Shown piece by piece: positions 35,582 to 49,830 of a stretch of DNA of 64,000 nt (positions are counted from its first letter, which is position 1; the number at the start of each line of letters is the position of its first letter). The position numbers and the translations under genes are program-made. The notes beneath the pieces were generated by a model, which worked only from the letters and a program-made list of their open reading frames with translations, was not told where the DNA came from and ran no database searches. The DNA is from Aegilops tauschii subsp. strangulata (taxonomy: Eukaryota > Streptophyta > Magnoliopsida > Poales > Poaceae), in NCBI RefSeq assembly GCF_002575655.3, contig NC_053035.3, positions 505,392,601-505,456,600 on the forward strand. The letters run 5' to 3'.

Positions 35582-37143
35582 TCATATGGGTATGGGCACT
35601 CCCCTTGGCAACTGCCAAGCTTGGGGGAGGTGCCCCGGTATCATATCACCATCACACTCCTATCTTTACCATTTTTCTTAGTTCGATCCTTTTAGTAGTA
35701 TCTTGATCTAGTAGAATAAAGTTTTGGTATGATCTAATTTTGAGTTTTGCTTTATGATCCCTCTATGTAATCGAGTATGTGAGCTATATAATAAAGATTA
35801 GTGTTGAGTCAAGGGCTTGATTATTTTGCTATGATCTTGAGTGAATAAAAGAAAAGAGAAAAGAATAAAAAGAAACATAGACATCATACTGATTTTATGG
35901 ATAGTAATGACTTCACATACAAAGAGTATGATGATTAAAAGTTGTTGAGAGTTGACAAACATAGCTTTGGTCATCGTTGCAATTAATAGGAAGTAATAAA
36001 GAAAGAGAGGTTTCACATATAAATATACTATCTTGGACATTTTTTATGATTGGGAGCACTCATTAAAATATGACATGCTAAAGAGTTGATGTTGGACAAG
36101 GAAGACAACGTAATGGGTTATGTTTTCTTATATCTGAGATAAAGTACATTGTCATGGATCATCCAACATGTTGAGCTTGCCTGTCCCCCTCATGCTAGCC
36201 AAATTATTTGCACCAAGTAGAGATACTACTTGTGCTTCCAAAAACCCTTAAACCAGTTTTGCAATGAGAGTTCACCATATCTACCTATGGACTGAGTAAG
36301 ATCCTTCAAGTAAGTTGTCATCGGTGCAAGCAATAAAAATTGCTCTCTAAATATGTATGATTGATTGGTGTGGAGGAAATAAGCTTTATACGATCTTGTG
36401 ATGTGGAAGAAATAAAAGTGACGGACTGCATAATAAAGGTTCATATCACAAGTGGCAATATAAAGTGACGTTCTTTCGCATTAAGATTTTGTGCATCCAA
36501 CCCTGAAAGCGCATGGAAACCTCTGCTTCCCTCTGCGAAGGGCCTATCTATTACCATTATCCTTTACCTTATGCAAGAGTCATGGTGATCTTCACCTTTC
36601 CTTTTTACATTTTATCCTTTGGCAAGCATAGGATGTTGGAAAGATCCTGATATATATATCTAATTGGATGTGGGTTAGCATGAACTATTATTGTTGACAT
36701 TACCCTTGAGGTAAAAGGTTGGGAGGCGAAACTATAAGCCCCTATCTTTCTCTGTGTCCTATTAAAACTCCGTAACCACAAGTATTGCGTGAGTGTTAGC
36801 AATTATGAAAGACTAAATGATAGTTGAGTATGTGGACTTGCTAGAAAGCTCTAACATAGACTCTTTCTGATGTTATGATAAATTGCAATTGCTTCAATGA
36901 CTGAGATTATAGTTTGTTGGTTCTCAATAAAGTTTCTGATTCATACTTTGCATTGTGAATAGATTATTACTTGAGCATAAGAAATCATATGACAATATCT
37001 ATATATGTTGCTGTTATGAGAATAATCATGATGCCCTCATGTCCGTATTTTATTTTATCGACACCTCTGCCTCTAAACATGTGGACATATTTATCGTTAT
37101 CGGCTTTCGCTTGAGGACAAGCGAGGTCTAAGCTTGGGGGAGT
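35582..37143 (+). other. Long 3' non-coding block and polypurine tract of the Athila-type gypsy
   Basis: Non-coding and AT-rich. The part from about 36000 to 36880 is closely similar, in inverse orientation, to 50325-51200 of the pol-less gypsy. It ends with the polypurine tract TAAGCTTGGGGGAG (37129-37142) one base before the 3' LTR. Confidence 0.8.
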
Positions 37144-38652
37144 TGATACCCATTTTGCATCATGCTTTTATATCGATATTTATTGCATTATGGGCTGTTA
37201 TTACACATTATGTCACAATACTTATGCCTATTCTCTCTTATTTTACAAGGTTTACATAAGGGGGGAGAATGCCGGCAGCTGGAATTCTGGGCTGGAAAAG
37301 GAGCAAATATTAGAGACCTATTCTGCACAACTCCAAAAGTCCCGAAACTCCACGAAAGTTATTTTTGGAAATAATAAAAAATATTGAGCGGAAGAAGTAC
37401 GTCAGGGGGGCCCACGAGGGTGGGGGGCGCGCCCTACCCCCCTGGGCACGCCCCCTGCCTCATGGGCCCCCTGTTGGCCCTCCGGTGGCCATCTTCTGCT
37501 ATATGAAGTCTTTCGTCCGAAGAAAAATCATAAGCAAGCTTTTGGGATGAGACTCCGCCGCCACGAGGCGGAACCTTGGCGGAACCAATCTAGGGCTCCG
37601 ACAGAGCTGTTCTGCCGGGGACACTTCCCTCCGGGAGGGGGAAATCATCGCCATCGTCATCACCAACGCTCCTCTCATCGGGAGAGGGCAATCTCCATCA
37701 ACATCTTCACCAGCACCATCTCCTCGCAAACCCTAGTTCATCTCTTGTATCCAATTCTCGTCTCCAAGTCTGGGATTGGTACCTGTAGGTTGCTAGTAGT
37801 GTTGATTACTCCTTGTAGTTGATGCTAGTTGGTTTATTTGGTGGAAGATCATATGTTCAGATCCTATATGCATATTAATACCCCTCTGATTATGAACATG
37901 AATATGCTTTGTGAGTAGTTACGTTTGTTCCTGAGGACATGGGAGAAGTCTTGCTATTAGTAGTCATGTGAATTTGGTATTCGTTCGATATTTTGATGAG
38001 ATGTATGTTGTCTATCCTCTAGTGGTGTTATGTGAACGTCGACTACATAACACTTCACCATCATTTGGGCCTAGAGGAAGGCATTGGGAAGTAATAAGTA
38101 GATGATGGGTTGCTAGAGTGACAGAAGCTTAAACCCTAGTTTATGCGTTGCTTCGTAAGGGGCTGATTTGGATCCATATGTTTCATGCTATGGTTAGGTT
38201 TACCTTAATACTTTTGTTGTAGTTGCGCATGCTTGTAATAGAGGTTAATCATAAGTGGGATGCTTGTTCAAGTAAGGACAGCACCCAAGCACCGGTCCAC
38301 CCACATATCAAATTATCAAAGTACCGAACGCGAATCATATGAACGTGATGAAAACTAGCTTGATGATAATTCCCATGTGTCCTCGGGAGCGCTTTTCTCT
38401 ATATAAGAGTTTGTCCAGGCTTGTCCTTTGCTACAAAAAGGATTGGGCCACCTTGCTGCACTTTATTTACTTTTATTACTTGTTGCTCGTTACAAATTAT
38501 CCTATCACAAAACTATATGTTACCTCTAATTTAAGTACTTGCAGAGAATACCTTGCTAAAAACCGCTTATCATTTCCTTCTGCTCCTCGTTGGGTTCGAC
38601 ACTCTTACTTATCGAAAGGACTACGATAGATCCCTATACTTGTGGGTCATCA
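37144..38652 (+). mobile_element. 3' LTR of the Athila-type gypsy
   Basis: 1509 bp, beginning TGATACCCATTTTGCATCAT and ending GTGGGTCATCA, nearly identical to the 5' LTR. Followed by the target duplication GTGTC. Confidence 0.92.
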
Positions 38653-38657
38653 GTGTC

Positions 38658-41600
38658 AAAGTTTGCATCGACGTAACCCTTTACGACGAACTCTTTTACC
38701 ACCTCCATAATCGAGAAAATTCCTTAGTCCACTAGTTACTAAGGATAAGTTCGACCGCTGTCATGTGATCCATTCCTAGATCACTCTTGTACCCCTTGAC
38801 TAACTCATGGCAAGGCACACTTCAGGTGCGGTACACAGCATAGCATACTGTAGAGCCTACGTCTAAAGCATAGGGGACGACCTTCGTCCTTTCTCTCTCT
38901 TCTGCCGTGGTCAGGTCTTGAGTCTTACTCAATACTCACACCTTGTAACACAGCCAAGAACCCCTTCTTTGCTGATCTATTTTGAACTCCTTCAAAATCT
39001 TGTCATGGTATGTATTCATTTGAAAGTACTATTAAGCGTTTTTTGATCTATCCTTATAGATCTTGATGCTCAATGTTCAAGTAGCTTAATCCAGGTTTTC
39101 CATTGAAAAACACTTTTCAAATAACCCTGTATGCTTTCCAGAAATTCTACATCATTTCTGATCAACAATATGTTAACAACATATACTCATCAAAAATTCT
39201 ATAGTGCTCCCACTCACTTCTTTGGAAATACAAGTTTCTCATAAACTTTGTAAAAACCCAAAATCTTTGATCATCTCATCATAGTGTACATTCCAACTCC
39301 GAGATGCTTACTCCAGTCCTTAGAAGGATTGCTGGAGCTTTGCATACTTGTTAGCATCTTTCAGGATTGACAAAACCTTCTGGTTGTATCACATACAACC
39401 TTTCCTCAAGAAAATTGTCGAGGAAACAATGTTTTTGACATCCTATCTGCAAGATTTCATAAAGAATGCAGTAACTGCTAATATAATTCCAACAGACTCT
39501 TAGCATCGCTACAAGTGAGAAAATCTCATCGTAGTCAACTCCTTGAACTTGTCGGAAAACATCTTAACGACAAGTCGAGCTTTCTTAATGCTGACACTTA
39601 CCATCATTGTCCGTCTTCCTTTTAAAATCCATCTGCACCCAACAGCCTTACGACCATAAAGTAGTTCTTCCAAAGTCTATACTTTGTTTTTATACATGGA
39701 TCCTCTCTCGGATTTTATGGCCTCGAGCCATTCGTCGGAATCCGGGCCCACCATCGCTTCTCCATAGCTCGTAGGTTCATTGTTGTCTAGCAACATGACT
39801 TCCAAGACAGGATTACGTACCACTCTGAAGTAGTACGCATCCTTGTCGACCTACGAGGTTTGGTAGTGACTTGATCCCAAGTTTCATGATCACTATCATA
39901 AGCTTCCATTTCAATTGGTGTAGGTGCCATAGGAACAACTTCATGTGCCCTGCTACACACTAGTTGAAGTGACGGTTCAATAACCTCATCAAGTATCCAC
40001 CATCCTCCCACTCAATTCTTTCGAGAGAAACTTTTCCTCGAGAAAGGACCTGTTTCTAGAAACAATCACTTTGCTTCCGGATCTAAAATAGGAGGTATAC
40101 CCAACTGTTTTGGGTATTCTATGAAGATGCATTTATCCGCTTTGGGTTCGAGCTTATCAGCCTGAAACTTTTTTCACATAAGCGTCGCAGCCCCAAACTT
40201 TTAAGAAATGACAGCTTAGGTTTCTCTAAACCATAGTTCATACGCTGTCGTCTCAACGGAATTGCGTGGTGCCCTATTTATAGTGAATGCGGTTGTCTCT
40301 AATGCCTAACCCATAAACAGTAGTGGTAATTCAATAAGAGACATCATGGTATGCACCATATCCAATAGGGTGCAGTTATGATGTTCGGACACACCATCAC
40401 ACTATGGTGTTCCAGGCGGTATTAGTTGTGAAACAATTTCCACAATGTCTTCATTGTGTGCCAAACTCGTAACTCAGATATTCATCTCTATGATCATATC
40501 ATAGACATTTTATCCTCTTGTCACGACGATCTTCAACTTCACTCTGAAATTACTTAAACCTTTCAATAATTCAGACTTGTGTTTCATCAAGTAAATATAC
40601 CCAGCATCTACTCAAATCATCTGTGAAGTAAGAACATAACGATATCCACTGTGTGCCTCAACACTCATTGGACTGCACACATCAAAATGTATTACTTCCA
40701 ACAAGTTGCTTTATTGTTCCATCTTACTGAAAACAAGGCCTTTCAGTCATCTTGCCCATGTGGTATGATTTGCATGTCTCAAGTGATTCAAAATCAAGTT
40801 AGTCCAAACGATCCATCTATATGGAGTTTCTTCATGCATATCTACCAATAGACATGGTTCGCATGTCTCAATCTTTTAAAAAAAGACTGAGTCCAAAGAT
40901 CCATCAACATGGAGCTTCTTCATGCGTTTTATACCAATATAACTCAAATGGCAGTGCCACAAGTATGTGGTACTATCATTACTATTTTATATCTTTTGGC
41001 ATGAACATGTGTATCACTACGATCGAGATTCAATAAATCATTCATTTTAGGTGCAAGACCATTGAAGGTATTATTCAAATAAACAAAGTAACCATTATTC
41101 TCCTTAAATGAATAACTGTATTGTGATAAACATAATCCAATCATGTCTATGCTCAACGCAAACACCAAAGCAAACAACATTTATCTGGGTTCAATACTAA
41201 TCCCGAAGGTAGAGGGAGCGTGCGATGGTGATCATATCATCCTTGGAAACATTTCCAACACAAATCGTCACCTCACCCTTAGCTAGTCTCCGTTTATTCC
41301 GTAGCTTTTGTTTCGAGTTACCAATGTTAGCAACTGAACCGGTATCTAATACCCATCTGCTACTAGGAGTACTAGTAAGGTACACATCAATAACACATAT
41401 ATCAAATATACTTTTGTTGACCTTGCCAGCCTTCTCATCTACCAAGTATCTAGGGTAGTTCTGCTTCAGTGACCGTTCCCCTTATTACAGAAGCACTTAG
41501 TCTCGGGTTTGGGTTCAACCTTGGGTTTCTTCACTAGAGCAGCAACTCATTTGCCGTTTCATGAAGTATCCCTTCTTTCCCTTGCCCTTCTTGAAACTAG

Positions 41601-43522
41601 TGGTTTTACTAACCATCAACAATTGATGCTCCTACTTGATTTCTACTTTCATGGTGTCAAACATCGCGAGTTGCTCAAGGATCATCATGTCTATCCCTGA
41701 TATGTTATAGTTCATCACGAAGCTCTAATAGCTTGGTGGCAGTGACTATGGAGAACCATCACTATCTCATCTAGAAGATTAACTCCCACTCAATTCAAGC
41801 GATTGTAGCACTCATACAATCTGACCACATGCTCAACGATTGAGCTTTTCTCCCTTAGTTTGCAGGCTTAAGAAACTTGTCAGAGGTCTCATACCTCTTG
41901 ACGTGGGCACTAGTCTGAAATCCCAATTTCAGTCTTTGGAACATCTCATATGTTCTTCGACGTTTCAAAAACGTCTTTGGTACCAAAATTCTAAACCGTT
42001 AGCATTACGCACTAAACTATCATGTAGTCATCAAAACGTGTATGTCAGATGTTTCGCAACATCTACAGACGACGCTCGAGGTTCAGCACACCGAGCGGTG
42101 CATTAAGGACATAAGCCTTCTGCGCAGCAATGAGGATAATCCTCAGTTTACGGACCCAGTCCGCACAATTTCTACTATCAACTTTCAACTATATTTTCTC
42201 TAGGAACATATCTTAAACAGTAGAACTAAAGCATAAGCTACGACATAATTTGCAAAGACCTTTTGACTATGTTCATGATAATTAAGTTCATCTGATTATT
42301 TAATGAACTCCCACTTAGATAGACATCCCTCTAGTCATCTAAGTGATACATGATCCGAGTCAACTAGGCCGTGTTCGATCATCACGTGAGACGGACTAGT
42401 CATCATCGGTGAACATCTTCATGTTGATCGTATCTACTATACGACTCATGTTCGACCTTTCGGTCTCTTATGTTCCGAGGCCATGTCTGTACATGCTAGG
42501 CTCGTCAAGTCAACCTAAGTGTTTCACATGTGTAAATCTGGCTTACACCCGTTGTATGCGAACGTTAGAATCTATCACACCCGATCATCACGTGGTGCTT
42601 CAAAACAACAGACCTTCGCAACAGTGCACAGTTAGGGGGAACACATCTCTTGAAATTTTAGTGAGGGATCATCTTATTTATGCTACCGTCGTTCTAAGCA
42701 AATAAGATGTAAACATGACAAACATCACATGCAAATCATAAAGTGACATGATATGGCCAATATCATCTTGCGCCTTTTGATATCCATCTTTGAGGCGCGG
42801 CATGATCACCTTCGTCACCGGCATGACACCATGATCTCCATCATCATGATCTCCATCATTGTGTCTTCATGAAGTTGTCTCGCCAACTATTACTTCTACT
42901 ACTATGGCTAACGGTTAGCAATAAAGTAAAATAATTACATGGCGTTTTTCATTGACACGCAGGCCATACAATAAATTAAGACAACTCCTATGGCTCTTGC
43001 CGGTTGTCATACTCATCGACATGCAAGTCGTGATTCCTATTACAAGAACATGATCAATCTCATACATCACATATATATAATTCATCACATCCTTTTGGCC
43101 ATATCACATCACATAGCATACCCTGCAAAAACAAGTTAGATGTCCTCTAATTGTTGTTGCATGTTTTACGTGGCTGCTATGGGTTTCTCTAGCAAGAACG
43201 TTTCTTACCTACGCAAAACCACAACGGTGATATGCCAATTGCTATTTACCCTTCATAAGGACCCTCTTCATCGAATCCTATCCAACTAAAGTGGGAGAGA
43301 CAGACACCCGCTAGCCACCTTATGCATCAAGTGCATGTCAGTCGGTGGAACCTGTCTCACGTAAACGTACGTGTAAGGTTGGTCCGGGCCACTTCATCCC
43401 ACAATGCCGCCGAATCAAGATAAGACTAGTAACGGTAAGCAAATTGAACAAATCATTGCCCACAACTACTTTGTGTTCTACTCGTGCATAGAATCTACGC
43501 ATAGACCTAGCTCTGATACCAC
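38658..43522 (-). pseudogene. Second copia internal region (pol, gag, leader), decayed
   Basis: Minus strand. RT and linker remnants (38700-40010, with the DHETWDQVTTKPRRSTR linker near 39890), integrase remnants (40020-40760), GAG-pre-integrase (40790-41180), protease with WVLDTGSVANI (41330-41365), a gag zinc-knuckle region and gag body (41440-42200), and a leader to 43509. Numerous stops and frameshifts occur throughout, far more than in the outer copia gag. The primer site (plus-strand GCTCTGATACCA, 43510-43521, complementary to initiator tRNA-Met) is intact. Confidence 0.8.
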
Positions 43523-45267
43523 TGTTGGGGAACGTAGCAATAATTCAAAATTTTCCTACGTGTCACCAAGATCAATCTAGGAGATGCTAGCAACGAGAGA
43601 GAGGGAGTGCATCTTCATACCCTTGAAGATCGCTAAGCGAAAGCGTTACAAGAACGCGGTTGATGGACTCGTACTCACGGCGATTCAAATCGCGGAAGAT
43701 CCGATCTAGCGCCGAACGGACGGCGCCTCCGCGTTCAACACACGTACAGCCCGGGGCGTCTCCTCCTTCTTGATCCAGCAAGGGGAGAGGAGAAGTTGAG
43801 GGAGAACTCCGGCAGCACGACGGCGTGGTGGTGGAGCTTGTGGTATTCCTGCAGGGCTTCGCCAAGCTCTACGGAGGAGAAGGAAGAGTTGGAGGAGGGA
43901 GGGGCTGCGCCAGGGAAGGGGTGCGGCTGCCCTCTCTCTCCCTCACTATATATAGGGGGAAGGGGTGTGGAGGAGGCACCCTAGGGTTCCCTAGGGGAGG
44001 GGTGGCGGCCACAGGGGAAACCCTAGATGGGTTTGGGCGCCCCCACCCCTAGGAAACTTGCCCCCCAAGCCGGGAGGGGTGGCTGCCCTAGGGGAGGCGC
44101 CCCCACCTCTCCAGGTTATGTGAGAGGGGTTGGGAGGGGCGCACAGCCCCTTAGTGGGCTGGTGTGCCCCCTCCGCTTGGCCCATAAGGCCCCCCCAACG
44201 CTTGCCGGGGCCTCCGAAACACCTTTCGGTCACGCTGGTCGTCACCCGGTACTCCCAGAACAATTCCGGACTCCAATACCCTTTGTCCAATATATCGATC
44301 TTTACCTCCGGACCATTCCGGAGTTCCTCGTCACGTCCAGGATCTCATCCGGGACCCCGAACAACCTTCGGTAACCACATAATATTTCCCATAACAACTC
44401 TAGCGTCACCGAACCTTAAGTGTGTAGACCCTACGGGTTCGGGAACCATGCAGATATGACCGAGACACCTCTCCGGCCAATAACCAATAGCGGGATCTGG
44501 ATACTCATATTGGCTCTAACATGTTCCACGATGATCTCATCGGATGAACCACAATGTCGGGGATTCGATCAATCCCGTATACAATTCCCTTTGTCTATCG
44601 GTATGTTACTTGCCCGAGATTCGATCGTCGGTATCCCTATACCTTGTCCAATCTCGTTACCGGCAAGTCTCTTTACTTGTTCCGTAACGCATGATCCCGT
44701 GACTAACTCCTTAGTCACACTGAGCTCATTATGATGATGCATTACCGAGTGGGCCCAGAGATACCTCTCCGTCATACGGAGTGACAAATCCCAGTCTCGA
44801 TTCGTGCCAACTCAACAGATACTTTCGGAGATACCTGTAGTGCACCTTTATAGCCACCCAGTTACGTTGTGACGTTTGGTACACCCAAAGCATTCCTACG
44901 GTATCTGGGAGTTGCACAATATCATGGTCTAAGGAAACGATACTTGACATTAGAAAAGCTCTAGCAAATGAACTACACGATCTTGTGCTATGCTTAGGAT
45001 TGGGTCTTGTCCATCACATCATTCTCCTAATGATGTGATCCCATTATCAATGACATGCAATGTCCATGGTCAGGAAACCATAACCATCTATTGATCAACA
45101 AGCTAGTCAACTAGAGGCTTACTAGGGACATGTTGTGGTCTATGTATTCACACATGTATTACGGTTTCCAGTTAATACAATTATAGCACGAACAATAGAC
45201 AATTATCATGAACAAGGAAATGCAATAATAACCATTTTATTATTGCCTCTAGGGCATATTTCCAACA
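43523..45267 (-). mobile_element. 5' LTR of the second copia
   Basis: 1745 bp, plus-strand TGTTGGGGAACG to CATATTTCCAACA. It retains the approximately 185 bp missing from the partner LTR at 26560-28118. A TATATATAG promoter box is seen near 43947. Confidence 0.92.
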
Positions 45268-45272
45268 TCTCA

Positions 45273-46664
45273 AGTATCAAGTGATTCCAAAAGCCCATCA
45301 GCATGGAGTTTCTTCATGCGCTTTACACCAATATGACCTAAACGGCAGTGCCACAAATAAGTTGCACTATCATTATTAAACTTATATCTTTTGGCTTCAA
45401 TACTATGAATATGTGTATCAATTCTATCGAGATTCAACAAAAATAGACCACTCATCAGGGGTGCATGACCATAAAAGATATTACTCATACAAATAGAACA
45501 ACCATTATTCTCTGATTTAAATGAATAACCGTCTCGCATCAAACAAGATCGAGATATAATGTTCATGCTCAACGCTAGCACCAAATAACAATTATTCAGG
45601 TCTAAAACTAATCCCGAAGGTAGATGTAGAGGTAGCGTGCCGACTGCGATCACATCGACTTTGGAACCATTTCCTACGCGCATCGTCACCTCATCCTTAG
45701 CCAATCTTCGCTTAATCCATAGCCCCTGTTTCGAGTTGCAAATATGAGCAACAGAACCAGTATCGAATACCCAGGCGCTACTGCAAGCATTAGTTGAGTA
45801 CACATCAATAACATGTATATCACATATACCTTTGTTCACCTTGCCATCCTTCTTATCCGCCAAATACTTGGGGCAGTTCCGCTTCCAGTGACCAGTCTGC
45901 TTGCAGTAGAAGCACTCAGTCTCAGGCTTAGGTCCAGACTTGGGCTTCTTCACTTGAGCAGCAACTTGCTTGCCGTTCTTCTTGAAGTTCCCCTTCTTCC
46001 CTTTGCCCTTCTTCTTGAAACTGGTGGTCTTGTTGACCATCAACACTTGATGCTCCTTCTTGATTTCTACCTCCGTAGCTTTTAGCATTGCGAAGAGCTC
46101 GGGAATTGTCTTATCCATCCCTTGCATATTATAGTTCATCATGAAGCTTTTGTAGCTTGGTGGCAGTGATTGAAGAACTCTGTCAATGATACTATCATCA
46201 GGAAGATTAACTCCCAGTTGAGTCAAGTGGTTGTGGTGCCCAGACATTCTGAGTATATGTTCACTGACAGAACTATTCTCCTCCATCTTGCAGCTATAGA
46301 ACTTATTGGAGACTTCATATCTCTCAATCCGGGCATTTGCTTGAAATATTAACTTCAACTCCTGGAACATCTCATATGCTCCATGACGTTCAAAACGTCG
46401 TTGAAGTCCCGGTTCTAAGCTGTAAAGCATGGCACACTGAACTATCGAGTAGTCATCAACACGCGTCTGCCAAGCATTCACAATGTGTGCAGTTGTTGGC
46501 GCGGGTGGTACACCTAGTGGTGCTTCCAGGACGTAATTCTTCTGTGCAGCAATGAGGATAATCCTCAAGTTACAGACCCAGTCCGTGTAGTTGCTACCAT
46601 CATCTTTCAACTTAGCTTTCTCTAGGAACACATTAAAATTCAATGGAACAGTAGCACGGGCCAT
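45273..46664 (-). pseudogene. Outer copia gag-protease, truncated by an insertion
   Basis: An uninterrupted frame of about 464 codons from ATG at 46664. Gag starts MARATVPLNFNVFLEKAKL. The zinc knuckle CFYCKQTGHWKRNC is near 45900, the protease site VFDTGSVAHIC near 45770, and a GAG-pre-integrase domain ends with HCRLGHIGVKRMKKLHADGL near 45310. The frame is cut at 45272 by the second copia; its continuation is at 26559 downwards. It was intact up to the insertion point, whereas pol is damaged. Confidence 0.9.
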
Positions 46665-47900
46665 TTATCTACAACAACAACATAGACATGCAAAATACTA
46701 TCAGGTACTAAGTTCATGATAAATTAAAGTTCAATTAATCATATTACTTAAGAACTCCCACTTAGATAGACATCCCCCTAATCATCTAAGTGATCACGTG
46801 ATCCATATCAACTAAACCATGTCCGATCATCACGTGAGATGGAGTAGTTTTCAATGGTGAACATCCCTATGTTGATCATATCTACTATATGATTCACGCT
46901 CGACCTTTCGGTCTCAGTGTTCCGAGGCCATATCTGCATATGCTAGGCTCGTCAAGTTTAACCCGAGTATTCTGCGTGTGCAAAACTGGCTTGCACCCAT
47001 TGTATGTGAACGTAGAGCTTATCACAGCCGATCATCACGTGGTGTCTCGGCACGACGAACTGTAGCAACGGTGCATACTCAGGGAGAACACTTATACCTT
47101 GAAATTTAGTGAGAGATCATCTTATAATGCTACCGTCGAACTAAGAAAAATAAGATGCATCAAGGATAAACATCACATGCAATCAATATAAGTGATATGA
47201 TATGGCCATCATCATCTTGTGCCTTTGATCTCCATCTCCAAAGCACCGTCATGATCACCACCGTCACCAGCTTGACACCTTGATCTCCATCGAAGCATCG
47301 TTGTCGTCTCGCCAACTATTGCTTCTACGACTATCGCTACCGCTTAGTGATAAAGTAAAGCAATTACATGGCGATTGCATTTCATACAATAAAGCGACAA
47401 CCATATGGCTCCTGCCAGTTGCCGATAACTGTTACAAAACATGGTCATCTCATACAATAATTTATATATCATCACGTCTTGACCATATCACATCACAACA
47501 TGCCCTGCAAAAACAAGTTAGACGTCCTCTACTTTGTTGTTACAAGTTTTACATGGCTGCTACGGGCTTAGCAAGAACCGTTCTTACCTACGCATCAAAA
47601 ACCAGAATGAATTTTCGTTAAGTGTGCTGTTTTAACCTTCAACAAGGACCGGGCGTAGCCACACTCGATTCAACTAAAGTTGGAGAAACGAACACCCACT
47701 AGCCACCTGTGTGCGAAGCACGTCAGTAGAACCAGTCTCGCGTAAGCGTACGCGTAATGTCGGTCTGGTCCGCTTCATCCAACAATACCGTTGAATCAAA
47801 GTATGACATGCGGGTAAGCAGTATGACTATTATCGCCCACAACTCTTTGTGTTCTACTCGTGCATATAACATCTACGGATAGACCTGGCTCGGATGCCAC
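46665..47900 (-). other. Outer copia leader with altered primer site
   Basis: Non-coding leader between the 5' LTR and gag. The expected initiator tRNA-Met primer site next to the LTR reads, on the plus strand, GCTCGGATGCCA (47888-47899), with two changes from the intact GCTCTGATACCA of the second copia. Confidence 0.75.
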
Positions 47901-47951
47901 TGTTGGGGAACGCAGTAATTTCAAAAAAATTGCTACGATCATGCAAGATCT
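47901..47951 (-). mobile_element. 5' LTR of the outer copia, first part
   Basis: The last 51 bp (sense) of the LTR up to and including the gypsy target duplication GATCT (47947-47951). It continues at 55845-57519. Confidence 0.9.
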
Positions 47952-49584
47952 TGATGTCTACTAAGCAACCTTCTTCTTGTAGACGCTGTTGGGCCTCCAA
48001 GTGCAGAGGTTTGTAGGACAGTAGCAATTTTCCCTCAAGTGGATGACCTAAGGTTTATCAATCCGTGGGAGGCGTAGGATGAAGATGGTCTCTCCCAAAC
48101 AACCCTGCAACCAAATAGCAAAGAGTCTCTTGTGTCCCCAACACACCCAATACAATGGTAAATTGTATAGGTGCACTAGTTCAGCGAAGAGATAGTGATA
48201 CAAGTGCAATATGGATGGTAGATATAGGTTTTTGTAATCTGAAAATATAAAAACAGCAAGGTAACAAGCGATAAAAGTGAGCGTAAACGGTATTGCAATG
48301 CTAGGAAACAAGGCCTAGGGTTCATACTTTCACTAGTGCAAGTTCTCTCAACAATAATAACATAATTAGATCATATAACAATCCCTCAACATGCAACAAA
48401 GAGTCACTCCAAAGTCACTAATAGCGGAGAACAAACGAAGAGATTATGGTAGGGTACGAAACCACCTCAAAGTTATTCTTTCGGATCGATCTATTCAAGA
48501 GTTCGTACTAGAACAACACCTTAAGATACAAATCAACCAAAACCCTAATGTCACCTAGATACTCCAATCTCACCTCAAGTATCCGTGGGTATGATTATAT
48601 GATATGCATCACACAATCTCAGATTCATCTATTCAACCAACACAAAGTACTTCAAAGAGTGCCCCAAAGTTTCTACCGGAGAATCAAGACGAAAACGTGT
48701 GCCAACCCTTATGCATAAGTTCACGAGCGGAACCCGCAAGTTGATCACCAAAACATACATCAAGTGGATCACGTGAATATCCCATTGTCACCACAGATAA
48801 GCACATGCAAGACATACATCAAGTGTTCTCAAATCCTTAAAGACTCAATCCGATAAGATCACTTCAAAGGGAAAACTCAATCCATTACAAGAGAGTAGAG
48901 GGGGAAAGACATCATAAGATCCAACTATAATAGCAAAGCTCGCGATACATCAAGATCGTACCACCTCAAGAACACGAGAGAGAGAGAGATAGAGAGAGAG
49001 AGAGATCAAACACATAGCTACTGGTACATACCCTCAGCCCCGAGGGTGAACTACTCCCTCCTCGTCATGGAGATCGCCGGGATGATGAAGATGGCCATCG
49101 GTGAGGGATTCCCCTCCGGCAGGGTGCCGGAACAGGGTCCCGATTGGTTTTTGGTGGCTATAGAGGCTTGCGGCGGCGGAACTCCCGATCTATTCTGTTC
49201 CCCGATGTTTTTAGGGTATATGGATATATATAGGCGAAAGAAGTCGGTCAGGGGAGCCACGAGGGGCCCACGAGGGTGGGGGTTGCACCTCCCTGCCTCG
49301 TGGCTTCCTCGAAGCTTCCGTGACGTCTACTCCAAGTCTCCTGGATTGCTTCCGTTCCAAAAATAACTCTCCCGAAGGTTTCATTCCGTTTGGACTCCGT
49401 TTGATATTCCTTTTCTTCGAAACACTGAAATAGGCAAGAAAACAACAATTTGGGCTGGGCCTCCGGTTAATAGGTTAGTCCCAAAAATAATATAAAAGTG
49501 TTTAGTAAAGCCCATAAACATCCAAAATAGATAATATAATAGCATGATTACTTCATAAATTATAGATACGTTGGAGACGTATCA
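47952..49584 (-). mobile_element. 3' LTR of the pol-less gypsy
   Basis: Includes a GA microsatellite (48979-49006), a TATATATAG-like box (49213-49222) and a GC-rich block. Nearly identical to the LTR at 54206-55839. The adjacent polypurine tract reads GCATCCCCAAGCTTAA on the plus strand (49585-49600). Confidence 0.92.
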
Positions 49585-49830
49585 GCATCCCCAAGCTTAA
49601 TTCCTGCTCGTCCTCGAGTAGGTAAATGATAAAAGAAATAATTTATGAAGTGTGAATGCTAGCAGGTGCACAAGTTTGATCAGTGATAATTTCAATCACC
49701 TTTTCTAGCATCATTATATATCATAACAGTTGCTCAACTCATAGAACTTCTCATGTTCAAGTAACAAGCTATTCACATGTTAAAGTATAGATCATAAACT
49801 TTCTTGAAAACTAACAAACCGTGTTATTAG

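Larger units (their letters stand above)
28382..38652 (+). mobile_element. Athila-lineage gypsy retrotransposon (autonomous type), nearly full length
   Basis: A 10.27-kb element with LTRs at 28382-29901 and 37144-38652 and a perfect target duplication GTGTC (28377-28381 and 38653-38657). Order: LTR, tRNA-Asp-type primer site, gag, protease, RT, RNase H, integrase, an extra ORF, a long 3' non-coding block, polypurine tract, LTR. The LTRs differ only at scattered positions, so it is the youngest element of this branch of the nest. It resembles the Sabrina/WHAM group of Triticeae; the exact family name is uncertain. Confidence 0.93.
26560..45267 (-). mobile_element. Second copia element, inserted in the outer copia integrase region
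   Basis: Minus-strand element with LTRs at 26560-28118 and 43523-45267. The flanks are TCACA (26555-26559) and TCTCA (45268-45272), a 5-bp duplication with one mismatch. The host reading (GAG-pre-integrase) resumes across the insertion. Without the inserted gypsy it is about 8.4 kb. Its LTRs start TGTTGGAAATATG in sense, unlike the TGAAGGAAATATG of the outer element, so it belongs to a related but distinct subgroup. Confidence 0.92.

Noticed and set aside
48048..48311. Hydrophobic 87-codon frame conserved in three gypsy LTRs (also at 54302-54565 and 62218-62421)
   Set aside because: It begins with TTG, not ATG, and lies in the LTR. Conservation is explained by the LTRs being near-identical DNA copies.
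48979..49006. GA-rich repeat as a possible GAGA regulatory site
   Set aside because: A simple microsatellite present in every LTR of this family, with variable length.
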